From: Mycobacterium sp. MS1601
GTDB taxonomy: Bacteria; Actinomycetota; Actinomycetes; Mycobacteriales; Mycobacteriaceae
Assembly (NCBI RefSeq): GCF_001984215.1
Contig: NZ_CP019420.1
Coordinates: 5,084,001-5,148,000, forward strand
DNA length: 64,000 nucleotides
Reading direction: 5' to 3'
Shown here: piece by piece, positions 55,637 to 63,118 of the stretch
Layout: each line of letters begins with the position of its first letter
Numbering within the stretch: position 1 is the first letter of the stretch
Position numbers and translations under genes: made by a program
Notes under the pieces: generated by a model
What the model saw: the letters and a program-made list of their open reading frames with translations, nothing else
What the model was told of the DNA's origin: nothing
Databases searched by the model: none

Positions 55637-56359
55637 CTACCTACCTTCCAATGATTGGAGCACGGCGATGATTTCCTCGCCGGCGATACGCACTTCCTCG
55701 GGCGGGCCCGCGATGAAGACTCGTCCCGACGCACCGATCATCTGAACATCGACGAGAGTCAACTTGGCGGAAGCTCGTTCGGCGCTGTTTGCTGCTACTG
55801 CGGCAAACAACGCCGGTGCCATTTCGACCACCAGCATCGACATGCCGGGCAACAGCATCGATGCATCGCGGTTGCGGTTCTGGATCACCGCGTGTTGGTC
55901 CCCGATATCGTCGATCACGTCGTAGTAAAGCACCGTGGGTTTGAGCTGATCGCCTGGTGCTGCACCGATGCTACGAAGAATGGCTTCACCGGCCCGACGG
56001 ACATGCTCGACCTGTTTGCTGTGCACCTCGAGAATGCCGTATTGCCGTTCGACATACAGCAGGCCGGGGTCCACCTCGGGGGCGGCGCGTAGTGCCACGT
56101 CGATGACGCGGTGAATAGCCAAGGCCGGTGCAATCTCGACGATCAACGCGAAGTCGCCTCGTTGCGGAGGATAACCGCGTGCACGCGTCGGCGTTGCGAG
56201 GTAGGCGGCGAATTGGCTCTGCAGGCCGTCGATGGGTAGGTACACCCGCAACTCGGTGCGATGCACGGAGCCGCTGGCGCCATTCGACGTCGGTTTGTCT
56301 GCGACGGACTTCACGTCCGCCGCAGGCTTGGTGGCGATCTCTTTGGGCTGGGCTGTCAT
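55637..56359 (-). CDS. BMC-T shell protein (tandem BMC domains), long N-terminus
   Basis: A 240-aa protein with two BMC domains in tandem (about 35-135 and 140-238), forming trimers that tile as pseudo-hexamers. Visible parts: LRVYLPIDGLQSQFAAYLAT, GDFALIVEIAPALAIHRVIDVALRA split across the first domain, and PGMSMLVVEMAPALFAAVAANSAER in the second. An extra flexible N-terminus of about 32 residues ([18 protein letters not shown]) is absent from the sister BMC-T at 57391. It overlaps the BMC-H stop by one base. Confidence 0.94.
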   Translation of the reverse strand: MTAQPKEIATKPAADVKSVADKPTSNGASGSVHRTELRVYLPIDGLQSQFAAYLATPTRARGYPPQRGDFALIVEIAPALAIHRVIDVALRAAPEVDPGLLYVERQYGILEVHSKQVEHVRRAGEAILRSIGAAPGDQLKPTVLYYDVIDDIGDQHAVIQNRNRDASMLLPGMSMLVVEMAPALFAAVAANSAERASAKLTLVDVQMIGASGRVFIAGPPEEVRIAGEEIIAVLQSLEGR

Positions 56360-56640
56360 CAGTCGTTGCCGCTTACCGAGAAGTACTTGCCGAGATCCTG
56401 GTGGGGCCGGGGGATCACGTGAACAGACACCAGTTCGCCGATGGACGAGGCGGTTTCGGCGCCCGCTTCAGTGGCCGCTTTCACTGCGCCGACGTCACCC
56501 TGGATGACGATTGCCACCAAACCATCGCCGACCTCTTGACGACCGACCAGTGTCACGTTGGCGGCCTTCACCATGGCGTCGGCGGCGGCCAGTGAAGCCA
56601 CGTACCCACGGGTCTCGATCATTCCGATTGCATTGCTCAT
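56359..56640 (-). CDS. BMC-H shell protein
   Basis: A 93-aa single BMC-domain protein: [49 protein letters not shown] across the beta sheet, and the C-terminal [16 protein letters not shown]. Six copies form the hexagonal tile; the pore loop is near GRQEVGDG. It is the only BMC-H visible, so it is likely the main facet protein. Confidence 0.97.
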   Translation of the reverse strand: MSNAIGMIETRGYVASLAAADAMVKAANVTLVGRQEVGDGLVAIVIQGDVGAVKAATEAGAETASSIGELVSVHVIPRPHQDLGKYFSVSGND

Positions 56641-56660
56641 TGCTATCGCCCTTTCGTAAT

Positions 56661-56942
56661 CTACTGCGGTGGAATGGCTTCGGCAGAGGTGCCGGAGCCG
56701 GCTGGAGGTTCGTCGATAACCCCGACGATCATGGCATCCAGCGGTGCCTTACCTGAAAAATGTTGTGCCACTGCTGATCCCTGTGTGACGAGAACGCGGT
56801 CGCCGGGTCCGCTGCCGAGGGTGTCCACAGCCACCAGGCGTTTCCCCGATCCGGCGCACTGCACTTCCAAGAGTGCAACGGGCGGAAAAGGGTCCACACG
56901 TTTGGTCGCCCAGACCGGGCCCACCACAGTGGCGACGAGCAT
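56661..56942 (-). CDS. BMC-P vertex protein (EutN/CcmL family)
   Basis: A 93-aa protein with [47 protein letters not shown] and [10 protein letters not shown], the EutN/CcmL pattern. Pentamers of this protein cap the shell vertices. It starts where the 150-aa gene ends (shared base at 56942). Confidence 0.96.
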   Translation of the reverse strand: MLVATVVGPVWATKRVDPFPPVALLEVQCAGSGKRLVAVDTLGSGPGDRVLVTQGSAVAQHFSGKAPLDAMIVGVIDEPPAGSGTSAEAIPPQ

Positions 56943-57394
56943 CAGGTCTCCCTTACGATGTCGACGCCCAGTTTCCGAGCCTTCTCACGGGCCAGCGGTG
57001 TCAGAACTGCTCGTGGTGACACCACGATGGCTCGGTTGTCCGCCGCTGCGGCCGTGACGATCTTTTCGGTGACCGCACCGCGCTCGACGCGGACCGCCGC
57101 AGAGCTGTCGACTGATGCCGCAGCGGAGAGCGGGCGTTGGGCGTCCGGCGATGTCTGACTCAGACGGAAAGAGATGGTGCCGCGGCGGAGTCGCTGCGAC
57201 TGGAGTGGATCATCGAGCATCGTGATGATGGTGTGTACGAAGTTGGATACATCACCGTCGGTAGCCAGCACCACGGTGCGGAACTCCGGAACTGTCGGGG
57301 AGCTTTGCTCCGGTTCGGCCGCAGCAGGAAGTGACTCGATGATGAGTTCACGAATCATGGCCCTGAGTTCTTGGGCACCTGGTTGGGCTGTCAT
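56942..57394 (-). CDS. Unassigned BMC-locus protein with N-terminal encapsulation-like helix
   Basis: A 150-aa protein overlapping the upstream BMC-T gene by 4 bp (ATGA). Residues 5-20 (GAQELRAMIRELIIESLP) form an amphipathic helix like the C-terminal tails of the aldehyde dehydrogenase and the edge PLP enzyme. A Pro/Ser linker (about 21-35) precedes a compact domain of alternating strands and helices, ending in TEKIVTAAAADNRAIVVSPRAVL and LAREKARKLGVDIVRE. The last part resembles the C-terminal segment of EutT/EutQ-type accessory proteins only loosely. It may be a scaffold, assembly factor or minor cargo; no catalytic motif is visible. Confidence 0.85.
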   Translation of the reverse strand: MTAQPGAQELRAMIRELIIESLPAAAEPEQSSPTVPEFRTVVLATDGDVSNFVHTIITMLDDPLQSQRLRRGTISFRLSQTSPDAQRPLSAAASVDSSAAVRVERGAVTEKIVTAAAADNRAIVVSPRAVLTPLAREKARKLGVDIVRET

Positions 57395-57996
57395 GACAGA
57401 CCTTCCAGCAGCGCTTCCGCGGCGTCGGCGGCGGCGCGGACGGCGTCATGTGGGCCGGACAGGTACACCCGCCCGGTCGCGCCCATCATGCGGTAGTCCA
57501 CCACTTTGATCTGGCTGGCCTTCTCGGCCTCGTTGGTGACCAGGATCGCGTAGGACGACGGCTGCATCTCCATCACGAAGAGGGATTCACCCGGCAGGAT
57601 CATCGATCCGGACTTGTTGCGATTGATCAGGAAGGCGTGTTCCTGGTCGATGTTGGTCACCAACCGCGATGCCAAGACTTCCGGTTTGCGGGCGTCTTGT
57701 TCGGTGACACCGAGTTCGGCCAGTACTGCGGCACCGGCTTGACGCACGGATTCAGGTGAGTGCGAGTGAATTTCGAGGTATCCGAACTGCCGCTCGACGA
57801 CGAGCATGCCGGCGCGGACCTCGGAGTGTTTGAGTGCCACATCGGTGAGCGGTTCGATGTCCAGACCGGGTGCGATCTCGATGATCTGAGCTGCCATGTT
57901 GGTTCGTGGCAGGCTGCCACGGACAATGGTGCCGAGGTAGCACATCGTTTGCGGCTGCAGCTTGTCGATGAAGATGAAGGAGCGGAGGTCGGCCAT
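57391..57996 (-). CDS. BMC-T shell protein
   Basis: A 201-aa tandem-BMC protein: LRSFIFIDKLQPQTMCYLGT, QIIEIAPGLDIEPLTDVALKHSEV split across the first domain, LVVERQFGYLEIHSH and ESLFVMEMQPSSYAILVTNEAEKA in the second. It is a paralogue of 55637-56359 without the extended N-terminus. Two different BMC-T proteins with one BMC-H and one BMC-P is the shell set reported for the mycobacterial RMM compartment. Its ATG overlaps the aldehyde dehydrogenase stop by one base. Confidence 0.94.
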   Translation of the reverse strand: MADLRSFIFIDKLQPQTMCYLGTIVRGSLPRTNMAAQIIEIAPGLDIEPLTDVALKHSEVRAGMLVVERQFGYLEIHSHSPESVRQAGAAVLAELGVTEQDARKPEVLASRLVTNIDQEHAFLINRNKSGSMILPGESLFVMEMQPSSYAILVTNEAEKASQIKVVDYRMMGATGRVYLSGPHDAVRAAADAAEALLEGLS

Positions 57997-59569
57997 CAGC
58001 GTGTACCAATCAGGTTTCGAAGCTCTTCGAACACAATCGCGCGAAGTTCATCTCGCAGTTCCGCTTTCTCGATTGTGGTGGGGTGGGATTCGGTGCGGGT
58101 AGCAGGGTGGGTGGGCTTTGTCGCCGTCTCGCCCAGGTTCGACGGCACCGGGTAGGCGGGAGCGGCAAGTTGGTGATTGGTGACCGTGGCGCGTAGCGCG
58201 TCGTCGAAATCGGGCAGGCGGACAGCGGTGCTCTGGCTGAAGGCGGTCACGCTCCACTGCACCAGGTGATCGGGGGTGAGATTGTCACCTGTCGAGCTTC
58301 CGCCACGGAAGCCGGTCCCGACGGACAGCGACATCGGCAGCGTGGTGCCCATCCCGGCGTTTCCCTTGCTGCCGGGCACGTTGACGGAGATCCGGTGTGC
58401 GGAAAGCGCTTTCGAGTACTCCAGGATAACGTTCGGGTTGTTGCTGTGGATCACCGCGGAGTGACCTGTGCCCGCGATGCGTAGCAGCGAACGTGCATCC
58501 CGGATTGCCCGAGCCACATCTGGGACCCGCAGCATCGCCAGGATGGGGGAGAGCTTTTCGTGCGTCAGAGGTTCTTCGTCGACCACGCTTTGGATCGGTG
58601 TGATCAGTACTTTCACCCGGGTGCCCACTCGGAAGCCGGCGCTCTCGGCAATGGCAGCCGCGGAACGCCCGACAACCTTGGTGTTGAAGCGGCCACCAGG
58701 GTAGACATAAGCCCGAATCTTCTCGGTCTCATCCGGGGTGCAGATGTAACCGCCGTTCCTGACCAGTTCTGCTTCGAGACGATCAGCGATCGAGTCGACA
58801 GCCAGCAACAGCGATTCGGCGGTACAGAGCACGGAGTTGTCGAACGACTTCGATTCGATGATGTCGGATGCAGCTTGCGGAACATCCGCAGTCGCATCCA
58901 CCAGCACCGGCGGATTCCCCGGTCCGACTCCGATTGCGGGTGTCCCGGAGTGATAGGCCGCGCTGACGACTGCGCCTCCGCCGGTGGCCAGGATGAGGTT
59001 GACTCTCGAGTCGCCCATCAGGTTCTCGATCAAGGGGACGGTCGGTCTCTCGATCACTTGGATGGCCCCTTGCGGCGCACCGGCTTCCACTGCCGCCACA
59101 GCCAGAACATTGGCCGCTTCCACGCAGGTCCGGCGTACCGCCGGGTGGGGACTGATGACCACCGCGTTACGGGTGAGCATCGCGGAAAGCACTTTGAAGT
59201 ACAGGGCTGCCACCGGGCTGGTCGAAGGGGTCACGGCGAAGATCACCCCGGCCGGTCGGGGAAGCGGACCTGTCGGCCCTCGATGTCGATCTGGGTGGTG
59301 CAAAGGTCCCGGCTGCCGTACTCGTGGATGAATCCTCGGGAGGCAGTGCGGTTCTTGGCCTCTTTGTCGTCCACCACGCCGAAGCCGCATTCGTCGACCG
59401 ACATCTCGGCGAACCTGCGGGCGTTCTGGTAACCGGCCTCGGCGACGGCATTGACGATCTTCTGTACAGTAGCAAAGTTATACTGATCAAAAAGCGTTGA
59501 TGCCCAACGTGCTTGGTCCAGCTTGGCCTGCGCCGCGGCCAGCTGCAGTAACGGGGTCCGGTCTTCCAC
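57996..59569 (-). pseudogene. CoA-acylating aldehyde dehydrogenase (PduP-like), BMC cargo, frameshifted
   Basis: GTG 59569 starts a frame (MEDRTPLLQLAAAQAKLDQA) that breaks at about 59258. The GGGG at 59258-59261 (CCCC on the coding strand) needs one more base, after which RFPRPAGVIFAVTPSTSPVAALYFK joins the two halves. The remainder has the PduP/EutE core with catalytic Cys in NSVLCTAESLL, cofactor loop ATGGGAVVSAA and a C-terminal tail ending LRDELRAIVFEELRNLIGTR after a Pro/Thr linker, a typical encapsulation peptide. Restored length 524 aa. It would convert propionaldehyde to propionyl-CoA. Decay seems unlikely in an otherwise perfect operon. Confidence 0.92.
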
Positions 59570-60858
59570 TAGCTCGCCTTCCGGTGTGTCTTGGTGAACT
59601 CGTCATTGGCCTCGCTGACCGCGGTGTGGAGTCGGGACAGCACCTCTTCGGTGAGTGCCGGGTCGTACAGCACCCCGGGCTTGAGCTGGAGCACGCTGTT
59701 GTCCAGGGTGGCGAAAATGGCCCAGATGCCGTTGCGGTACAGGGTTTCCATCACGGCGTTGCCTCCTCTGGGATGGGCAAACTCCAGACCGATCACCAAT
59801 CCGAGCTGTCGGACTCCCACGACGAATTCGGGGAAGTCGGCTTGGATGTCGGCGAGCCCCCTGCGGAAGGCTTCAGCAATGTAATGCGTGGTGGTGCGTG
59901 TCTCGGGACGGTTGAGGATGTTGAGCACCGACAGGGCTGCGACGCAGCCTAGTTCGGCACCGCCGAAGGTCGACATGTGGCCGAATCCATCTTCGTGCAG
60001 CCATTTGGAGCTGGTCTCGTTGGCGATCACGGCACCGAGGGGGTAGAGCCCTCCGCCTAGGCCTTTACCTGTCACGATCATGTCGGGCACGAAGTTCTCG
60101 CGCTGGATGGCCCACATTTCCCCTGTGCGCATGAGGCCGGTCTGGACTTCATCGGCAATGTACAGCGACCCGTGCTGCTCGCACAGTTTTTTCACCGTGC
60201 GGAGGTAGTCAGGCAGTGGTAGGGGAAAGCCGTATGTTGCCGGGACGGTCTCCAGGATGACGGCCGCGACGTCTCCGGCCCGCAACACCCGCTGCATCGC
60301 CTCGATGTCGTTGAAGGGTACCTGGACGAAGTCGTGGGGCTGATCGGAGAGGAACAGTTCGGAGAATCGGCGGTCGCCGGTTGCCACGGCGAGTCCGGTG
60401 TGACCGTGGTATGCGCGCTCGATGGAGACGATCTTGCGCCGTTGGGTAGCGTGCCTGGCAGATTTCAGGGCGATGTCGACGGCCTCGCCTCCACCACTGC
60501 CAAACATCACCTTCGACAATCCGGTTGGTGCCGAAGCCAGTAGGGCTTCCGCGCACGCGGTTCGCGCGAGTGCGGGGAAGTGGTGGTTGCCGACGTCGAA
60601 ATGTTCGAGTGCGTCACGGACGGCGCCAACGATTTCGGGATTGCGATGTCCGAGGTTGTACGTCCCGCCATTGAGGTGCATGTCGATCAGGCGCTTGCCA
60701 GACATGTCGTGGAGGAAGTATCCCTCGCGCCTGTCGATCACCAGGTCGACATTCGAGTCCACCCAGAATTGTGTCTTGGCGGGGTTCCAGTACTCGGCTG
60801 ATTTGTCGAGGACCTCGGCCTTCGACTCATACTGAAACAACCCGTACTGGTGGGCCAT
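59569..60858 (-). CDS. Class-III aminotransferase (BMC operon)
   Basis: A 429-aa fold-type I PLP enzyme: FGSGGGEAVDIALKSARHAT, ERAYHGHTGLAVATGD, IADEVQTGLMRTG and VTGKGLGGGLYPLGA with the Schiff-base Lys. The GKGLGGG motif is that of genuine omega-aminotransferases, unlike the GKPMGNG enzymes in this window. No encapsulation helix at the C-terminus (TKTHRKAS). Probably transaminates an amine or amino ketone feeding the pathway. Its stop overlaps the aldehyde dehydrogenase GTG by one base. Confidence 0.92.
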   Translation of the reverse strand: MAHQYGLFQYESKAEVLDKSAEYWNPAKTQFWVDSNVDLVIDRREGYFLHDMSGKRLIDMHLNGGTYNLGHRNPEIVGAVRDALEHFDVGNHHFPALARTACAEALLASAPTGLSKVMFGSGGGEAVDIALKSARHATQRRKIVSIERAYHGHTGLAVATGDRRFSELFLSDQPHDFVQVPFNDIEAMQRVLRAGDVAAVILETVPATYGFPLPLPDYLRTVKKLCEQHGSLYIADEVQTGLMRTGEMWAIQRENFVPDMIVTGKGLGGGLYPLGAVIANETSSKWLHEDGFGHMSTFGGAELGCVAALSVLNILNRPETRTTTHYIAEAFRRGLADIQADFPEFVVGVRQLGLVIGLEFAHPRGGNAVMETLYRNGIWAIFATLDNSVLQLKPGVLYDPALTEEVLSRLHTAVSEANDEFTKTHRKAS

Positions 60859-60990
60859 TGGTCGCGACTCCTTCTGTCATAGGTGCGCTCGTAGGGGGGA
60901 ATGTGTGGGCGTCAGCGCGGTTGGCCGGGTAAGTCAGCCTTCTCGACGATCCGCGCCGACGCCGCTCACCAGATGTTCTGGTGGAAGCTG

Positions 60991-62535
60991 TCAGGATGTC
61001 GATTCGCCGACCGGCGGGTTTCGATCCGGTTCGCTGTCCCTGTCGATATGCAGTGCCCGTTCGACTTTGGCGGCGTCGTGATCGACGCGGCCGCGGGTCA
61101 TTGCGTACTGCTCTTCCGGCGACAGGACCAGCCGCTTCCTGCCCACCAGTGCGAAGTACAGGATCGCCAGCAGATAGGCAATGGCGATGCCGACGACACC
61201 GGCACGGTTGGCTGGGTTCCAGAACAGTGCCACGCCCATGACGAGGGACAGGATGCACGAGATGATGGCACCGGGGGTTCCGAGCCGGCTCACGAAGGGC
61301 CGGTCCACATCAGGCATGGACCGTCGCAGGATGATGAACGAAACTGCTTGCATCACATAGGCAATTACGGCTCCGAAAACCGACATCGACAGCAGTGCAG
61401 CGCCAACCGACCCACTGCCGAAGTAGTAGAGGAGGGCGGCCAGTCCGTAGCCGACCACGGAGCCGGCGATCAAGCCCGCGTGCGGAGTGTGTCGCTTGCC
61501 ATGCGTCACCGACAACACGGTGGGGTAGTAACCGGCACGAGACAGGGAGTAGATGTTACGGCCGTAGGCGAAGATGACGCCGTGGAAGCTCGAGATCAGA
61601 CCAACCACGGCCAGCAGAGCCAACACCGGTGCGGCTATGGACCCGAAGATCGTAGTGAAACCCTCGTTGAGGGGCTCAGCTGATTCGCCCACCACTGCGG
61701 CACCTGGTGCGGTTCCCGCGCTCAAAATGACCGTGAGGAACGCCATTACGGTCAGCGTGAGCATTCCCAGCATCGTCGCCCTGGGAATCGCCCGGCCCGG
61801 CACATTGGACTCCTCGGCAGTCAGCGGCAGGCTCTCGATGGCCAGGAAAAGCCATGCGGCGAAAGGGATTGCGAAGAAGACACCTTCGACGCCGCTGGGG
61901 AACCAGGCGTTGCCTCCGGGTTGGACGGTGACGTTGAGGGCGTTCTGAAGGTCGAAGTGTGGCAATGCGCCGATCCAGAACACCACCAGGACTGCAAGGG
62001 ACAAGAGGGCCATTGCCAGGGCGAATCGCATGGCTTGTTCCACACCGGCGATGTTGATCAACACGAAGAGTCCGTAGAAGATCAGCCACCACACCGGCTG
62101 CGGCAGTTCGAGTCCGATGGTGGACTCGGCAATGCCGCCCATGTAGCCGCCGATTCCCACGGCCACGGTGGCGGAGGCGCCCACGTAGACGATGGTCTCG
62201 GCGACTCCAGTGATGAACCCACCCCATGGACCCATGGCCGAGCGTCCGAAGCTGTACGCACCGCCGGTGTGTGGCATTGCCGCAGACATCTCGGCCACAC
62301 ACATGGTGAGCGTCATGTACAGGGCGAAGGCGACCAGCACGGCGACGAGCATGCCGCCGAAACCGCCTGCAGTGAGGCCGAAGTTCCAGCCAAAAAAGTT
62401 CCCGGAGATCACCGTGGCTATTGCCAGGCCCCACAGAGTACCTACGCCGGCATATCGCCGGAGTTGCCGCTTCTCGAAATATCCCTGCTCAGCATGGCGG
62501 TAGGTCACCCCCTGGGGGTCCTTCGCATCAGCCAT
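60991..62535 (-). CDS. APC-superfamily amine permease (ethanolamine permease-like)
   Basis: A 514-aa membrane protein from ATG 62535 with 12 hydrophobic segments. GVGTLWGLAIATVISGNFFGWNFGL in TM1 and ALYMTLTMCVAEMSAAMPHTGGAYSFGR in TM3 are split by short loops; SFHGVIFAYGRNIYSLSRAGYYP is the ethanolamine/EAT-family signature. The cytoplasmic tail is acidic. It probably brings in the amino alcohol or amino ketone substrate of the compartment. A promoter and operator-like half-sites lie just upstream. Confidence 0.92.
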   Translation of the reverse strand: MADAKDPQGVTYRHAEQGYFEKRQLRRYAGVGTLWGLAIATVISGNFFGWNFGLTAGGFGGMLVAVLVAFALYMTLTMCVAEMSAAMPHTGGAYSFGRSAMGPWGGFITGVAETIVYVGASATVAVGIGGYMGGIAESTIGLELPQPVWWLIFYGLFVLINIAGVEQAMRFALAMALLSLAVLVVFWIGALPHFDLQNALNVTVQPGGNAWFPSGVEGVFFAIPFAAWLFLAIESLPLTAEESNVPGRAIPRATMLGMLTLTVMAFLTVILSAGTAPGAAVVGESAEPLNEGFTTIFGSIAAPVLALLAVVGLISSFHGVIFAYGRNIYSLSRAGYYPTVLSVTHGKRHTPHAGLIAGSVVGYGLAALLYYFGSGSVGAALLSMSVFGAVIAYVMQAVSFIILRRSMPDVDRPFVSRLGTPGAIISCILSLVMGVALFWNPANRAGVVGIAIAYLLAILYFALVGRKRLVLSPEEQYAMTRGRVDHDAAKVERALHIDRDSEPDRNPPVGESTS

Positions 62536-62566
62536 GTCGGTTCTCCCTACTCTCAATCGTGGTCAG

Positions 62567-62583
62567 CCAACCCATTGACAACC
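62567..62583 (-). promoter_or_regulatory. CCAACC half-site pair downstream of the BMC promoter
   Basis: CCAACCCATTGACAACC holds two direct CAACC half-sites, 32 bp upstream of the permease ATG, matching the arms of the GntR palindrome at 54459-54485. Confidence 0.4.
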
Positions 62584-62596
62584 AAATGACGACCTT

Positions 62597-62626
62597 ATCC
62601 TGAATGGTCGAAGTGAACTGTGTCAA
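62597..62626 (-). promoter_or_regulatory. Candidate promoter of the BMC operon
   Basis: On the minus strand a consensus TTGACA (62626-62621) is followed after 18 bp by CAGGAT (62602-62597), which has the A2 and T6 needed for a SigA-type -10. The CCAACC half-sites would lie just after the start point, as suits a repressor. Confidence 0.4.
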
Positions 62627-62961
62627 GGGACACTGTGTAATTGGGAGTCAAAGCTCTGATCAAGACTCCATGCACCGCCCCGCACGGTAGGGCCGCGCCG
62701 TACCCGGCAGTGGCGTGGTGCGCCCGTGTCCCGAATCGGAAGGCAGTCAGGAACTGCGCACGCTGGTGCCATAGCGCGTGATCAAGACACGAATCATGGT
62801 TATTTCCAGCATGTTTCTGCGCGAGTTACTCAGAGATGAGGAGGTTACACACTGAGATCTCCGCACTGCGCAGAGCAGAGGAAGTCCTCAGCTGCGTCCG
62901 CTGAGGATCATTGTTTGGTAGTCCGTGGTCGCTGGGGCCGGTGGTTCGATACAGGCAACGC

Positions 62962-62981
62962 CAACCATTAGTAATTGGTTG
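62962..62981. promoter_or_regulatory. Inverted repeat CAACC-N10-GGTTG
   Basis: CAACCATTAGTAATTGGTTG, with 6-bp arms CAACCA/TGGTTG, resembles the GntR palindrome at 54459-54485 (spacer one base shorter). It lies between the permease and the edge PLP gene. Confidence 0.45.
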
Positions 62982-63118
62982 ACGACGAGTGGTGGTCCCC
63001 CTGGCAATCGGTCAGCGGCAACTTGACCCGCGGCCACGACGACTTCGGGGCGAGGACCATCAGGGGGGTCATGCTGTGTGCGGTGCCACCGCACGCAGCT
63101 CCATACCCGATCGCGGTT

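Larger units (their letters stand above)
62536..63118. other. Intergenic regulatory region of the BMC operon
   Basis: 583 bp without a credible gene. It holds the promoter-like sequence near 62597-62626 and two clusters of CAACC/GGTTG half-sites. Confidence 0.6.

Noticed and set aside
57996-59390. A separate short aldehyde dehydrogenase starting with an Arg-rich N-terminus
   Set aside because: The first codons are the shifted reading of the upstream half. One added base at 59258-59261 joins it to a normal N-terminus.
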